Assembly: GCA_016647705.1 (NCBI GenBank)
Contig: CM028325.1
Span: 32,468,474-32,532,473 of the forward strand
Origin: Eucommia ulmoides
Lineage: Eukaryota > Streptophyta > Magnoliopsida > Garryales > Eucommiaceae
Direction of reading: 5' to 3'
DNA length: 64,000 bases
Under the pieces are notes generated by a model. That model ran no database searches. It was given only the letters and a program-made list of their open reading frames with translations, and was not told the DNA's origin. Shown here piece after piece: positions 34,885 to 48,775 of the stretch (within the stretch, counting starts at the first letter, position 1; every line of letters starts with the position of its first letter). The translations under genes were made by a program, and so were the position numbers.

Positions 34885-37210
34885 TGTCACACCCCACCCT
34901 GGACACCTATCACCCTGGGGCACGATATGGCGTCGTCATGACATCACCTGGACGTCTCACCAATAAAAAAAATAACCCATACATAAACATATATATAATC
35001 ACATATACACGTCATACATCTTCTCTCTAATTGGGGACACACCTGTCCTTGAATTATAATAACAACACAAAAATATATCGACAAAGAACCTTTTTACAGG
35101 TTCGCTTCAGACAGCTCCTTCCACAATACTCCCACGCTATACCAATGTCGAACTCTACCTAATGCCAATAGGGGACCGACTCCTATCCGTTTTACCTGCG
35201 AGTGTACTGCCTTTTTAATAAAAATCATTTTAAAATAACAACACATTCTAAATAATACAACATTTAATGGATCAAGCTTAACGTGTATAAACAAACACAT
35301 TTTGAGTAGTAATATAAAAATTGTATACCATGAGAAAACTCCTTCTACTTACCATTCAGAATCATCATCTATATATATCAAATATATAAAATTCATCTAA
35401 ACTATCAGCATAAGGTAATATGATAAAACACCAAAGACGATAAAATAAAACACCACATCACCATATATGATAAAAATACCAAATACGATAAAACACCACC
35501 TCTCAAACACCACACCACTTCTCACCACTACATCACTCCATACCACGTCACATCACATCACATCACACTTCGGCTAGCCATGTGATTGTTTTAACCTCAT
35601 GATCGAGAGTTGCAACGGTACCGTATCACGTAGGATATGCCTTCCTAGCAGGATATAATAACGCTCTGCTGTACTAAGCCAAACGGGTGAAACAACGCTC
35701 GCTGGACTATGCCAGACAGGTGAAACACCTCTCCGCTGGACTATGCCAAGCGGTTGAATATTCACCACCAATCTTCATCTTACCTCAACAACAACAACTC
35801 ATCTCCACCTCAACAACAACTCCGCTCACCATCAACTGACACCTCAACAACAAACAATGAAATCCACAATATCAGAAATACCCAAAATAACGCTTGATCC
35901 ATGTAAGTTAGAAAATTCATCAATTTTCAAGTAAACACATTTTTTCATCATATATATATATATGAAAATAGATTTTTACAAGAAGACAATACACTCACCT
36001 GATTATCCGTTTTCAAAGATTTTGACCGCCTAATCCCTACCGATTCTCCAGTGTCTGCGAATCTAATAGTGACATGGCCTAAATTAATATTTTATGTAAA
36101 AAACTAATCTAACCACGCAATGCAGACCCTAAGTTCCGTGTTTTCTCATTCCCCACCTTTATTTGTAAAAATTGTTATTCGGTTAATTTCACTCCGCTAC
36201 TAATTACTGTATAGCATTATTCACGTGAACAGTCCCAATTTATTATCCTGGTTACAAAACTGTGATGCTAGAATTTTATTTAATAAATTACACTAAACTT
36301 AACGAAAAACGTTGTTAAATTAACTGTTGTGAAATTACTACAATTATAGGAATTGTGACGCTAAATAAATTTAATTTAACGATAATTACTAATCGATTGA
36401 AATTTCACCTGTTTTCGAATCGTTCGGTGGCCATGAGATGGGTTTTGGATTTTCCTGGGATGGTTTCTGCAAATTCCCCATTTTTTCCTATTTCCTTCTT
36501 CCTTTTTCTTATTTCTTTTCTCTTATCTCTTTCGGATTCTGTTTCGATTTTTGTTTGAACCAGCTGCCGACCGACCTACTCTAATCACGAGCACACCGTC
36601 ACAGATTACACACACACACCAAACGCCGAACACATGCACCCCCTACAGTCACCATCGATTGAACGAACTCCCGGCCGGACGACAACATCACTGACGACTC
36701 CCTCTCTCTTACTTCGTTTTTTGTTTCTGCTCTAGGACTCGCCGCCGACTGACCTTGCTCCGTTCACGCCACACTTCCACGAAAACGGAACACCCACGAC
36801 GCTGAATGGAACACACACCCAAAACCGAATACCTACTTTCTCTCTCTCTAACACTCTGGCCGGCGACACCCACTCCACCGACGACACAACCGCGGGCCGA
36901 TCACACACACAAACCCAACACTGAAAAAAACACACGCCCATGACCATCACCGGATCACTTCCTCTCTCTCTTCGGTTCTCTTCTCTTTTTTCTGTTTTCT
37001 TTTTCTTTCTCTTCTCTCTGAATTTTCTGATCGCTTTTTCCCTCTTATGCGTGTGTGAACCCAAATTCAAATTTTAATATTTTTAAAAATTATAATTTGA
37101 CCCCTAAACTTTTAAATCGAATAATAAATAACACTATCCACCCCATTATTTTTCGAAATTTTTATAAAAGGCAACTAAAATTGTTTGTATATAAAAATCA
37201 GGGTCTTACA
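34885..37210 (-). mobile_element. Chromovirus-like element: left (3') LTR
   Basis: About 2326 bp, TG at the start and CA at the end. It contains a pyrimidine/AC-rich stretch near 36560-37030. It lacks a block of about 195 bp that the partner LTR has near 43300-43490. Confidence 0.85.
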
Positions 37211-40200
37211 ACTCTTCCTCCCTAAAACAAATTTCGTCCTAAAATTTTCGTGCAAAACAATAGGAATTAGAATTTTTGGTCAACACAATAACAACTCAAA
37301 GCTGCCTCTCACGACATGCTAATTACACTTGATTTTTAGCACAATCATTTTCTATTTAAAATTCCATAACCGAAAGTCACCTATAATTCATAACCAACAA
37401 TTTTTGTCAAATCAATTTCACACATCGCAACCTTCCGTATGCAGTGACCAACAATACTCGTAACCAATCTCATAAACAATAACTAGTCCAGACCCACGTG
37501 AACTGGCCCGTGGAACCAAAAATCATCAACCTCAATATCTACATCAGAACTTCCATAATCTCATAAATGTTTTATAAATATTACCACAATTTCACGTTAA
37601 CTAATAATTTGTTTGCGATACGTCCAAATTATATCAATATCCCTCAAAACACAGAAATATCATCAAACCACATTACTACGTCTCAAAATACGTCAAACGG
37701 GTCATCTATAAGAATTCATTTCATGCCTCCACATTAAATCAAGTCCCTGACAAGGGCACACGCTTCAATTATGTTCAGTCTACCTACTCATGCTTCAAAC
37801 ACATATAAATATGGATCGAAGTACCTAACTACGTTCCAACTACAAAATTTCAACACATCACAAAAGTCATTCAGAATAATTCAAATTATTCATTCCTCAT
37901 GAGATCTCAGTGACCCTACATGCCGACTTCGCCTAATAATTAGTATATCAATACATTTGATTGAGTTCCTTTTTATCTACTTCGTTTCCTATAAAAAAAA
38001 TAATCACACCGGGCTGTCTCCAATTCTTGATAATTATTTATTTATTATTTTTTTCGTTCTTTTTATCTCGGTTCAGTCTATTTGATTGAAGTCATATATC
38101 CTTCTCATACAAGGCTTTATACGGTACTACCTTGATCACCGAAAGGTATCTATTGGTTTAAACAATTTCCATCAACGCCAATCCTCCTCGTTACCAGAAA
38201 TTCCCAAATGCAACTCTTCAATATATCCTCCAATATCTGAATCGTACCTCTAGATTGACCGTTAATCTATAAATAAGGAGAGTTACAAACTCTCAACTTG
38301 ATACCCAAAGCAGTATAGAAACTCGAATAAAAAATCAAAATAATTATCAAATTCTGGTACTACAGTGTTTCCTATATAGTTTCTCCAATTGAGGATTTTT
38401 ATCTGAAAATACTACCTAACTTTCCATATATACAACATTCAATACTGCATTTTTAGTTCCCTCGCTGACTGTTCATACAATGGCGATTTACTTTGCTTTA
38501 ATAACAATTATCATCCAAGCTACAATACGGCGACACACTTATGATTTCAGACTTCCAATTCCAAAAATTTTGAAGAACCGATCAATTGAATTTAAACACA
38601 TGTTAGATTTTTAATCTAGGAGCCACTAATCCTTATCAAACATATAATTCAACATCCAGATTTATTTATTTATTTATTTATATTTTTTTTTCACTTTTGA
38701 TTTAAAATAATTATATTATCCTAACTTTATTCGACATTTGCATTGAACCGGTGCCTCATGCAACCGAACACTCCAGTCAATATATATTAGCATACGCATC
38801 GAAAAAAACATTCTTTGAACTACTCTCCATTTTTTCTATTTAGAATAGGTCAAAGCTACAATAGCCCACTTGGATATTACTACTCAACCTCAATAGTTTA
38901 GTATTACCTGGGCATTGCATATATTGTTCTATGCACCTTTTTTTAAGGTCCTTTCCGTCAATTTGCATTATTCCGTCAATTGGCATTATTAAAACTACAC
39001 ACTATATTTTCAATCCTCAAAACTTCATCATCATATATGACATGCTAGTTAACTCTACTGTCCATTCCCACTGCATCGCTAAGCCTTCTTAGTTGGACAT
39101 CCAACTTCTGCACTTCTACAATACGGTCAATCCATGCCATTTTCAAAAATCAAAATTTCAAATAGCGTCGCCATCTGACCAACCGCTCACTAAACTTACA
39201 AGGATCTCAACTCAACCCATAAATTAGTATGAACAACTAGAATGTACACAACCCAACTTACCAATTTCTGACTTAAAGCATTGGCTCCAACTTTGGTCCT
39301 TCCTGAATAATAATGGATGGTACGACTGTAATCCTTAATTAACGTCTCTGCCTCAAATCTAACCCCTTTTTTAATAAGCAAATATTTCAAACTCTGATGG
39401 ATGGTGCATATCCCACAAATCTCTTCATACAGATAGGGTCTCTAAAACTTTAAGGTAACCACAATCATTGCCAACTCCATAAGTTTCGCATTTCGGTCAC
39501 AATTTCAGCCTTTTCCATTAAATCACAGCCTCGACTCCTATTGGATTCACTTGAATACTATCTCCCAAGATCACATGTCCCAAAATTATCACTCGATTCA
39601 ACCCAATTCACATTTATTGAATTTGGCATACAATTGCTTCTCTTGCAATATTAGCATCATAGTCTGGAGTTGCCTTGCATGCTCTTCTCTACTCTCGACC
39701 AGATCACCGTTTTCGCCACGTCACTATCTCTGACCTCTAACTGGTGCTATACTAATCGAAAATCTATTTGAGAAAACACCCTGGTCTTCTGCAGCTGATC
39801 GAACAAATTATCAATTTTACACGATGGGTATAATGATTTTACCCGAACCACCTCCTTATTTCTATTGTCGGTTACCAACACTTATCCTTAACGCACCTTA
39901 TGAATAACACCGGTTCTAATTTATCGTAATGACCTGGTTTCTCAGGACCATCACACAGTTTCTCCTATAGAGACTCCCTACTCCTAAAATTAACTCACTC
40001 GAATTCCCAATACTGATTTTACAACGTAAATTTTTTAAATATAACTAAGTGCAATCAATCTTCTACTTATCCACTCTTTTTTTTTCTTTCTTTATTTTTT
40101 TTTCCTACACTACGACGACCAACTTTTAAGTCCCAAAGTTATCAGTAAAATCCCAATTTTCCACATTTTCTCAACACGATTATATTTAACCAACCTAATG

Positions 40201-41119
40201 AGCCAAACGTTCAATCCATTAAAATTATGGACATTCTTTTACAACATCTACGAGTATCAATCACGCTTACTAGTACCCCGACATTTCCTCTCGGAACTAC
40301 GTAGGGAAAATTCCTAACATATCTACCGCCAAAACTTGTTCTGACTGGTGCCCAGCACCTGCATGAAGTCTTTCCTGATATCCTTAACAATTTTCTAATC
40401 TCCTGGACCAACTATACAAATGACTGGGGTAATGATTACATCCCCCCAAAATACAAACTTTGATTCATCTAAAATTTGAAAAGTAACTTTTTTTTTTTTT
40501 TTTTACCGGTTCCATAAACATTTTGCTCTACCCTCCCGTCAACCTAGAATGTACTACCAAATTAATTTTTTTTTTCTATTATTGCCACAATTTTCTCACA
40601 TCCCTAGTTCCATCCGACTAATACGACCTCTCCTTTCTAGTTTCCACATTCCTAATTCCAACTCCTACGAACTTTCCTTTTATTTTCATAATCCAACTGA
40701 AGTGTGTTTTACCTGCTACATATTCGGTGCGACCGATAGTCAATCTTATCGTCAAGTACTACACATATGATTTTTTCTCAGTTATAATCTCACATTTTCA
40801 ACTACTAATACTCCCACAATTGCGATCTACCCATTTCCACTACCAACCACCCAACATCACTCGAATCCACTAATTGGCAATATTACCAAATTGCTGCATC
40901 TACTCATTTGCCAACAAGACTACCAACCACGCACGTTGCCAAAGTACTAACAAAAGTAATGACATAACTATCACTCACGTGCCGAACTCACCTACCGACA
41001 CCCTATCTCATGTCCCTTACTGACTAGACGACTGGAACGTCTTCTTATCTCATGGTCCTCTACTGACACAACAATCGGCAAGTTTACAGAACCTATAACC
41101 TAGACTCTGATACCAAAAT
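37211..41119 (-). mobile_element. Chromovirus-like element: decayed interior
   Basis: About 3.9 kb of AT-rich sequence with no long reading frame. A single gypsy RT/RNase H-end remnant is visible near 39200-39390 on the - strand. Size and content suggest an old, internally deleted element. Nothing else is recognised. Confidence 0.65.
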
Positions 41120-43639
41120 TGTCACACCCCACCCCGGACACCCATCACCCTGGGGCACGACGTGGCGTCGTCATGACATCAACTGGACGTCTCACCAATA
41201 AAAAAAAAAAAACCATACATAAACATATATATAATCACATATAGACGCCATATATCGCCTCTCTAATTGGGGACACACCTGTCCTTGAATTATAATAACA
41301 ACACAAAAATATATCGACAAAGAACCTTTTTACAGGTTCGCCTTAGACAGCTCCTTCCACAATACTCCCATGCTATACCAATGCCGAACTCTGCCTAGTG
41401 CCAGTAGGGGACCGACTCCTATCCGCTTTACCTGCGAGTGTACTACCTTCTTAATAAAAATTATTTTAAAATAACAACACATTCTAAATAATACAACATT
41501 TAATGGATCAAACTTAACGCGTATAAACAAACACATTTTGAGCAGTAATATAAAAATTGTATACCACGAGAAAACTCCTTTTACTTACCATTCAGAATCA
41601 TCATCTATATATATCAAATATATAAAATTCATCCAAACTATCAGTATAAGGTAATATGATAAAACACCAAAGACGATAAAATAAAACACCACATCACCAT
41701 ATATGATAAAAATACCAAATACGATAAAACACCACCTCTCAAACACCACACCACACCACATCACTCCATACCACGCCACATCACACCACACCTCGGCTAG
41801 CCATGTGATCGTTTTAACCTCACGATCGGGAGTTGCAACGGTATCGTATCCCATAGGATATGCCTTCCTAGAGGGATATAACAACGCTTCGCTGGACTGT
41901 GCCAGACGGGTGAAACACCGCTCCGCTGGACTATGCCAGATAGGTGAAACACCGCTCCGCTGGACTGTGCCAAGCGGGTGAATATCCACCACCAATCTCC
42001 ACCTCACCTCAACAATAACAACCCATCTCCACCTCAACAACAACAACTCCGCCCACCATCAACTACACCTCAACAACAAATAATGAAATCCACAATATCA
42101 GAAATACCCAAAATAACGCTTGATCCATGTAAGTTAGAAAATTCATCAATTTTCAAGTAAACACATTTTTTCATCATATATATATATATGAAGATAGATT
42201 TTTGCAAGAAGACAGTATACTCACCTAATTATCCGTTTTCGAAGACTTTGATCGCCTAATCCCTACCGATTCTCCAATGCCTGCGAATCTAATAGTGACA
42301 AGGCCTAAATTAATATTTTATGTAAAAAAATAACCTAACTACGCAATGCAGACCCTAAGTTCCGTGTTTTCTCATTCCCCACATTTTATTTGTAAAAATT
42401 GTTATTCGGTTAATTTCACTCCGCTACTAATTACTGTATAACATTATTCACGTGAACGGTCCCAATTTATTATCCCGTTTACAAAACCGTGATGTTAGAA
42501 TTTTATTTAATAAATTACACTAAACTTAACGAAAAACATTGTTAAAATTAACCGTTGTGAAATTGCTACAATTATAGGAATTGTGACGCTAAATAAATTT
42601 AATTTAACGACAATTACTAATCGATTGAAATTTCACATGTTTTCAAATCGTTCGGTGGCCATGAGATGGGTTTTGGATTTTCCTAGGATGGTTTCTACAA
42701 ATTCCCCATTTTTTCCTATTTCCTTTTTCTTTTTTCTTCTTTCTTTTCTCTTCTCTCTTTCAGCTTCTGTTTGAACCAACCGCCGACCGACCTACTCCAA
42801 TCACGAGCACACCGTCCCAGATTACACACACACACCCCAAAAATCGAACACACGCACCCCCCACAGTCACCATCGACTGAACGAACTTTCCGTCGGACGA
42901 CGACATCACCGACGACTCCCTCTCTCTCACTTCGTTTTCTGTTTCTGCTCTGGGACTCATCGTCGACTGACCTTGCTCTGATCAAGCCACACATCTACGA
43001 AGACGAAACACCCACGACACTGAACAAAACACACACCCAAAATCGAATACCCACCTTCTCTCTCTTTCTAACACTCTGGCCGGCGACACCCAGTCCACTG
43101 ACTAGACAACCGCGGGCCGATCACACACACAAACCCAACACTGAAAAACACACACACAAATACACTGAAATACACACACACCCATGACCACCGCCGGATC
43201 ACCTCCTCTCTCTCTTCAGTTCTCTTATCTCTTTCCCGTTTTTTTTTTCTCTCTCTTCTCTCTGAATTTTCTGATTGCTTCTTCCCTCTCATGCGTGTGA
43301 GTTGAAAAAGAGGCCCAAGAGCCCATACCGACCTTACCTCCCATTTTCTCTCGATTCTTCTCCATCTCTCTCTTTATATATATCTATATATATATATATA
43401 TATCACACGGTTTTGAAGGAAGAACAAACTAAAAAAAACATTTAATTTATACTACTCCCCCTAAATTTCTTTTAAGTTCTTAGTTAAACCCAAATTTAAA
43501 TTTTAATATTTTTAAAAATTATAATTTGACCCCTAAACTTTTAAATCGAATAATAAATAACACCATCCACCCCATTATTTTTTGAAATTTTTATAAAAGG
43601 AAACCAAAATTGTTTGTATATAAAAATCAGGGTCTTATA
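41120..43639 (-). mobile_element. Chromovirus-like element: right (5') LTR
   Basis: About 2520 bp and collinear with the left LTR. It has an extra segment near 43300-43490 that includes a TATATATC microsatellite. The primer site lies just outside its left edge on the + strand, so it is the 5' LTR of a - strand element. Confidence 0.85.
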
Positions 43640-43644
43640 ATGTA

Positions 43645-46600
43645 GCAGTCTATCGACCGCTTGCAAATGAATCTTCTTTAGATTGTCCATAAGCTGACTG
43701 ATCACACTAATATCGTATGTTGTATCAGGCCTAGTGTGAGAGAGATAAATGAATCTTCCTAGAAGATATTGATACATCTCTCTATTCACTGCAATATCTT
43801 CTTGAGCCTCCCCAAGTTTGTGATTAGGCTCTATTGGTGTACTCACCGGTTTGCACGCCAATTTCTCTGTCTTTTTAAGCAAGTCTGTAATGTACTTATG
43901 TTGAGAGATGTAGATCCATTGTTTGGAATGTGTAATCTCAATTCCAAGGAAGTACTTCAACTTCTCTAGTTCTTTGATCTCAAATTCACTTTCTAACTAT
44001 AGTCTAAGAGTTTGTCTTTTCTTCTCATCATTTTCTATCACAATGATATCGTCAACATATACTAGGAGTGTAGTAATTCCCCCTGAACTTGAGTGTTTGA
44101 CAAATAAAGTATGATCTCCCTGGCTTTGTTTATATCCCATCGACACCATTACACTTCCGAACCTTCCAAACCATGCCCTCGAAAACTGCTTAAGCCCATA
44201 CAAAGCTTTCTTCAATCTACAAACTCAATTCTTCCCCAGACTCCTGCCATATCTAGGTGGGATTTTCATGTAGATTTCTTCTTCAAGATCTCCATGTAAG
44301 AATGCATTTTTTACATCAAACTGTTGCAAATCCCAATCATAATTGGCTGCCAAAGACAACAAAACTCTAAATGTATTCATTTCAGCAATCGGAGTAAATG
44401 TTTCTTGGTAGTCAACACTGTATGTCTACGTATATACCCTTTGGTCACTAATCTCACTTTATACCTCTCCAAAGTACCATCTGCTTTATATTTCACAATA
44501 TAGACCCACTTGCACCTCACCGGTTTCTTTCCTGCAGGCAAATCTACTATCTCCCAAGTTTTATTCTTTTCCAAAGCTTCCATCTCTACATTCATAGCTT
44601 GTTTCCATTTTTCATTAGATAATGCTTCAGACAAGGTGGTAGGAATGTGAATATTGTGTAAGCTTATCGGGAGGCTCCTATGAGATGGTGAGAATCTTCT
44701 AAATGTGACAACATGAAAGAGTCGATAACGGGGATGTTTGGTGCAGTCTCTAGTTCCCTTCTTGAGGGCAATGGGCAAATCTTGATCCGGATCACTACTC
44801 AAGTGAGGTTCAGGCTCATGGAGTTTAGGCTCATTTAATGAAGGAGAATCAAAAGAAGGATTGGGGTTAGAAACGATTACCTCGATTTTGGTTATGACTC
44901 TTGGGATTGCACAAGTTCAGGGACCGAAGGTGCTATCTTCCTTGAATATACTTAACCAAATAATCTATTGTTATCTCGGGCTGGAGTAGACTCAAGATAC
45001 ATAGCAGAGCTTGACAAAGAAAGAAGAACAATGAGATCCTCTTTATTTTCTATTACTAAATTCTCCCCTGAAGGCAATGGGTGGTGAAGTATGACTGACT
45101 CTCATAAAAAGTAATATTTTCTATGACATAATTTTTTTTGAAGGTGGATGATAACATTTATAACGCTTTTGGGTAGAGGAGTATCCTACAAAGACACACT
45201 TGATTGCTCTGGGATTCAACTTTTCCTGTTTTGACTGTGTACATGAATGAAGGACATACAACCGAATATTCTTGGTGTCAAGTGGTTGGTAGTTTGGAGA
45301 TTGGGATATGACCCTGAGAGCACTTCCATAGGACATTTGTAACCTCGGACACTAGAAGTTGGACGGTTTATGAAATATGTTGCTGTTAAAACAGTCTCCC
45401 CCCAATAAGACTTAGGCACATTATTTTGGAACAAAAATGCTCGGGTTGTATCAAGTAAATGACCATTTTTCTTCTCAACAACTCCATTTTATTGTGGAGT
45501 ACTAATATAAGATGATTCATGAATTATCCCTTGTTGTTGAAAGTAGGGGGTTGAAATCTCATTGAAATAATCTCTAGCATTATCCGACCTAAACCTTCTT
45601 ATTTTTACTCCAAATTGATTTTGAACCATGGCATGAAAATTTGGAAGAACAAAACTCATATCAGACTTATTCTTGAGCAAAAAGATCCAACACACTCTAC
45701 TATAATCATCAATGAATGAGACAAACCTTCGTACTCCAGAAATATTAGAAATAGTAGAGGGACCCCAAATGCCACTATGGATTAAATAAAAGGGAACTGA
45801 ACTTCTTTTATTTCTAATTGGAAAAGGTACACGCTTGTGCTTTGTGTAAACTCACAGACATCCAATCGAAAGAACTCAATGTCTAAGCCCTTAAACAAAC
45901 TAGGAAAGAATATTTTGAGTCTTAAATGACGGATGTCTAAGTCTACGATGATAGAGCCAAATGTTTTTTTTATATGATGAATAACACTCAGAAAGAAATG
46001 ACACAATTGACTTGCCCTTAGAGAAACTAAGATTACTTGGTGTTTTAAGGTAGTATAGTACATCCCCTTCCTTAGCACGTCCAATCATCTTCCCCGAAGC
46101 CTGGTCCTAAAATACACAGTAGGTAGGATAAAAAAAAATCACGCTGCAAGACATGTCTTGAGTTAGTTTTTTTTTTTTATTTTTTTTTTTTTTTATAGAG
46201 ATTAGATTCGTGGATAGTTTTGGTGCATGAAGTATTTTTCAATGTGAGTGATTGGTTAATTTTAATATCTCCTATTCTTGCTACATTGATTAATGACCCA
46301 TCGGCAGTGGCAATTTTCCTAGTACTAGGACAAGGGGTATACGTGTTGAATTCATGTGATAAATGTATCATGTGATCAGTTGCTCCTGAGTCTATGATCC
46401 ATGAGTTGACAAATGTTCTATCTGAAGCATTAAATCCATTGGAAATAGAAAATTTACCTGAATGTACCAAAGAGAAAGTACTTGAGGGCTTCTCAAAAGT
46501 TCCTAGCAAGGTTCTCAATTTCACTCTTGTTGAATTCTCCTTGAATTGTATGCTCATCATTCTGCGGAGTAGTCACATGTGCTTGCCCCCTACTTTGGTG

Positions 46601-47930
46601 TTGTCCTTCTTTATTTCCCCAGTCCTTACTAGGAGGCTTTCTATAAAGCTTCCAACAACGCTCTTGAGTATGTCTCGACTTCTTGTAGTAGGTACACCAA
46701 AGGTTGCCCTTGTTGTCTCGAATCGAGACTTTTGACAATTCTGCCTTCCCATTTTCAAGAATTAGTTGTTACTCCGTTGCCTTTGGTTCACTGCTCCTGT
46801 TAGCCATCATAGCCGAGCCTTCCAAGTTCTGGGGTTTCAACATGACCCTTCTCTTGCTTTCCTCTACTCAAATTATGGAAATCACCTCATTCAGAGAAGG
46901 AACTTCACCCCTTCCAAGGATTTGAACTTAGACTTGATCAAATTCAACGTTGCGTCCCACAAGAAAATCATAAACTCGATCTTGTTCTATGAAATTCTTT
47001 AAAATTGTTGCATCCTCTGGACACTTTGTTTCAAAGCACCTATTGTAATCAAGCTCCTGCTATAAATTCTTGAGTGTATTGGCATATTTTGTGGTAAATT
47101 TGTTCTTTTGAACTATCAAGCTGGTTGTCAAGAACATACATGTGTCACTGATTTTAGGCGTCATGGAATTCCATAAGACCACAGCCAAGCCATGATGAGT
47201 GAATCTTCCTCGTCTCAAGTGTCAAACCGAGGATCTCCTTTCTTCGGCCTTGTTTCGAGCAGATGACTTATTTTTCTTTTTCCTTTCAAAGTGGTGCGAA
47301 CAAGTTGTGACCACTTCAAGTAGTTTTTTCCATTCAATCAATGATTGAATTTGTTGCAATTCCTCAGCTGTTGGATGCAGTGCCACCTCTTTAATTCCGA
47401 CAGCAGTGTTGTTGATTTCGGATGTCTCTAACATGGTTTAAATGACAGGTCCTTTGAAAAGCTACATGTCGTTTCTGTAAGAAAAAGAGAGGAAATTGCT
47501 GGTCACGAAAGGTTTTGCGAGGTCGCAGTTGGTTTTGGGAGATTATTGGTTGCGGGATTGCTGGTTCGAACTGGGTGGTGACTGGTTAGGGTTAAGGTTA
47601 GGGTTTTGGGGTATAACGGCAGCGGCTGGTTAGGGTTTTGGAGCTAGGCAGCGGCTAGGGTTTCAGTATGTGGGTGAGTCTCGATCTGGTTCGCGGTTGT
47701 TTGTGGGTAGGGCACAAACAGATTTCGGCAGTAGATCTGACTGCGATTAAGGTGGGCAACCTGATTTGGTACAATTCCGATAATAGTGGCAATGGCCAAA
47801 GCTCAGAAATTTACCCAGCAATGAAGGTTGATTGAAGAACAAGAGTTACATGACAATTAAGGCCGAAAATAAAGAAAAGAAGAGGGCAATTAAGGCCAAA
47901 GAAAAAAAACCTAAAGAATCGAGCCTTACA
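43645..47930 (-). mobile_element. Inner copia: gag, protease, integrase and RT remnants
   Basis: From right to left on the - strand: a gag region with a CCHC-like zinc-knuckle remnant (near 46700) and a protease region (NSWIIDSGATDHMIH). An integrase core follows (NQFGVKIRRFRSDNARDYFN, then SYWGETVLTATYFINR). RT blocks come last (GKKPVRCKWVYIVKYKADGT, ALYGLKQFSRAWFGRF, LLVYVDDIIVI, then YLSHTRPDTTYDISVIS). Order and motifs are those of a full copia. The region is broken many times. Confidence 0.85.
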
Positions 47931-47942
47931 GCTCTGATACCA

Positions 47943-48154
47943 TGTAAAAGAAAAGAGAAGAAGAAATTATTTTCATTGATTTTGATTTGTACAATAGTGG
48001 ATTAATATAGACCACCCTAGCTGCAAATTAGAAAAATAAAAAGAGACTCCCCTAATCAAGGGATTATTCTAGAAATACAATGAATCTACCTAATCCTAGG
48101 AATTTACAACTGTTAATAGAATTTCCAAAAAACTAATTTTCTTACTTCTCAACA
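47943..48154 (-). mobile_element. Inner copia: 5' LTR
   Basis: 212 bp, TGTAAAAGAAAAGAGAAG to TTCTCAACA, followed by the duplicated GGAAT. The initiator-Met primer complement lies directly before it on the + strand. Confidence 0.88.
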
Positions 48155-48449
48155 GGAATGATCATTCTATTTTTATGTTTGGTATATAAGATTAAATTTT
48201 ATTCTTATTACCAAAGATTTCCTAATCTCACAAAACATGAGATTAACCAATCTCAAAATAAACTTTGTATTAGTTAATCTTAGTTATATGAGATTAGATT
48301 TTAATTATTCATCGGCCAAAAAACACGAACAAACACTAACCAAATATTGGAATTGGAATAAAGTTTAATTAAATTACTATTTTACCCTTTGAAAATTTAA
48401 TTAAATTACTATTTTACCCATTGAATTTCTAACAAATTTATCCCTTAGT

Positions 48450-48450
<1 letters not shown>

Positions 48451-48484
<34 letters not shown>

Positions 48485-48729
48485 TCTTTCCTCCTCCCTT
48501 CCTTCTTCCTCGCTATACTATCTTCTCCAGCGAGAATCTGACATCGACAGTTGGTGTCAGATTCTCTCTCTATCTCATTTTCTAATTAACCCCCCAAGTC
48601 CCCAACAGGACCACCACCCCGACCCTTGCCCAATAACATAATCGCCCACCCTTGTCTGCCACCTTCTTATTTTTATTTTTATTTTTTCTTTTTCTTTTTC
48701 TTTTTCTTCTTCTTCTTCTTCTTTTCTCC

Positions 48730-48770
<41 letters not shown>

Positions 48771-48775
48771 CCCTC
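48451..48775. repeat. Poly-T, CTT, TC and AC microsatellites
   Basis: A run of about 28 T (48455-48482), a CTT/TTTC-rich tract (48670-48730), (TC)n and then (AC)n up to about 48770. The reading frames across it are repeats only. Confidence 0.9.

Larger units (their letters stand above)
34885..43639 (-). mobile_element. Decayed chromovirus-like Ty3/gypsy element with 2.3-2.5 kb LTRs
   Basis: Long direct repeats (34885-37210 and 41120-43639) begin TGTCACACCCCACCC and end GGGTCTTACA or GGGTCTTATA. They are flanked by the 5 bp word ATGTA (34880-34884, 43640-43644). A primer site (CTCTGATACCA on +) lies next to the right LTR. Beside the left LTR is the word CCCTAAAACAAATTTCGTCC, typical of the end of plant Tekay/Del chromoviruses. 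The 3.9 kb interior is too decayed to count breaks; one RNase H-end remnant (LIKDYSRTIHYYSGRTKV, near 39300) is recognisable. LTRs differ at about 5% by eye. It is inserted into the RT/RNase H region of the inner copia. Confidence 0.85.
34124..48154 (-). mobile_element. Inner Ty1/copia fossil, itself split by a gypsy element
   Basis: LTRs of 211-212 bp (34124-34334 and 47943-48154) start TGTGAAAGAAAAG or TGTAAAAGAAAAG and end TTCTCAACA. They are flanked by the same 5 bp word GGAAT (34119-34123, 48155-48159). The primer site TGGTATCAGAGC (initiator Met tRNA type) touches the 5' LTR on the - strand (47931-47942). Coding remnants run from gag (about 47430-46200) through protease, integrase and RT (46200-43645) to RNase H (34880-34335). 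LTRs differ at about 8% of positions by eye. The coding region has more than ten breaks. Confidence 0.88.

Noticed and set aside
36732-37070. 112-aa Arg/Glu-rich frame in the gypsy LTR
   Set aside because: It comes from a TCTCT-rich tract. The matching part of the other LTR is not open in the same way.
42771-43187. 138-aa Thr/His/Pro-rich frame
   Set aside because: It is low-complexity sequence from ACACAC/CCTC tracts in the gypsy LTR and is not open in the partner LTR.
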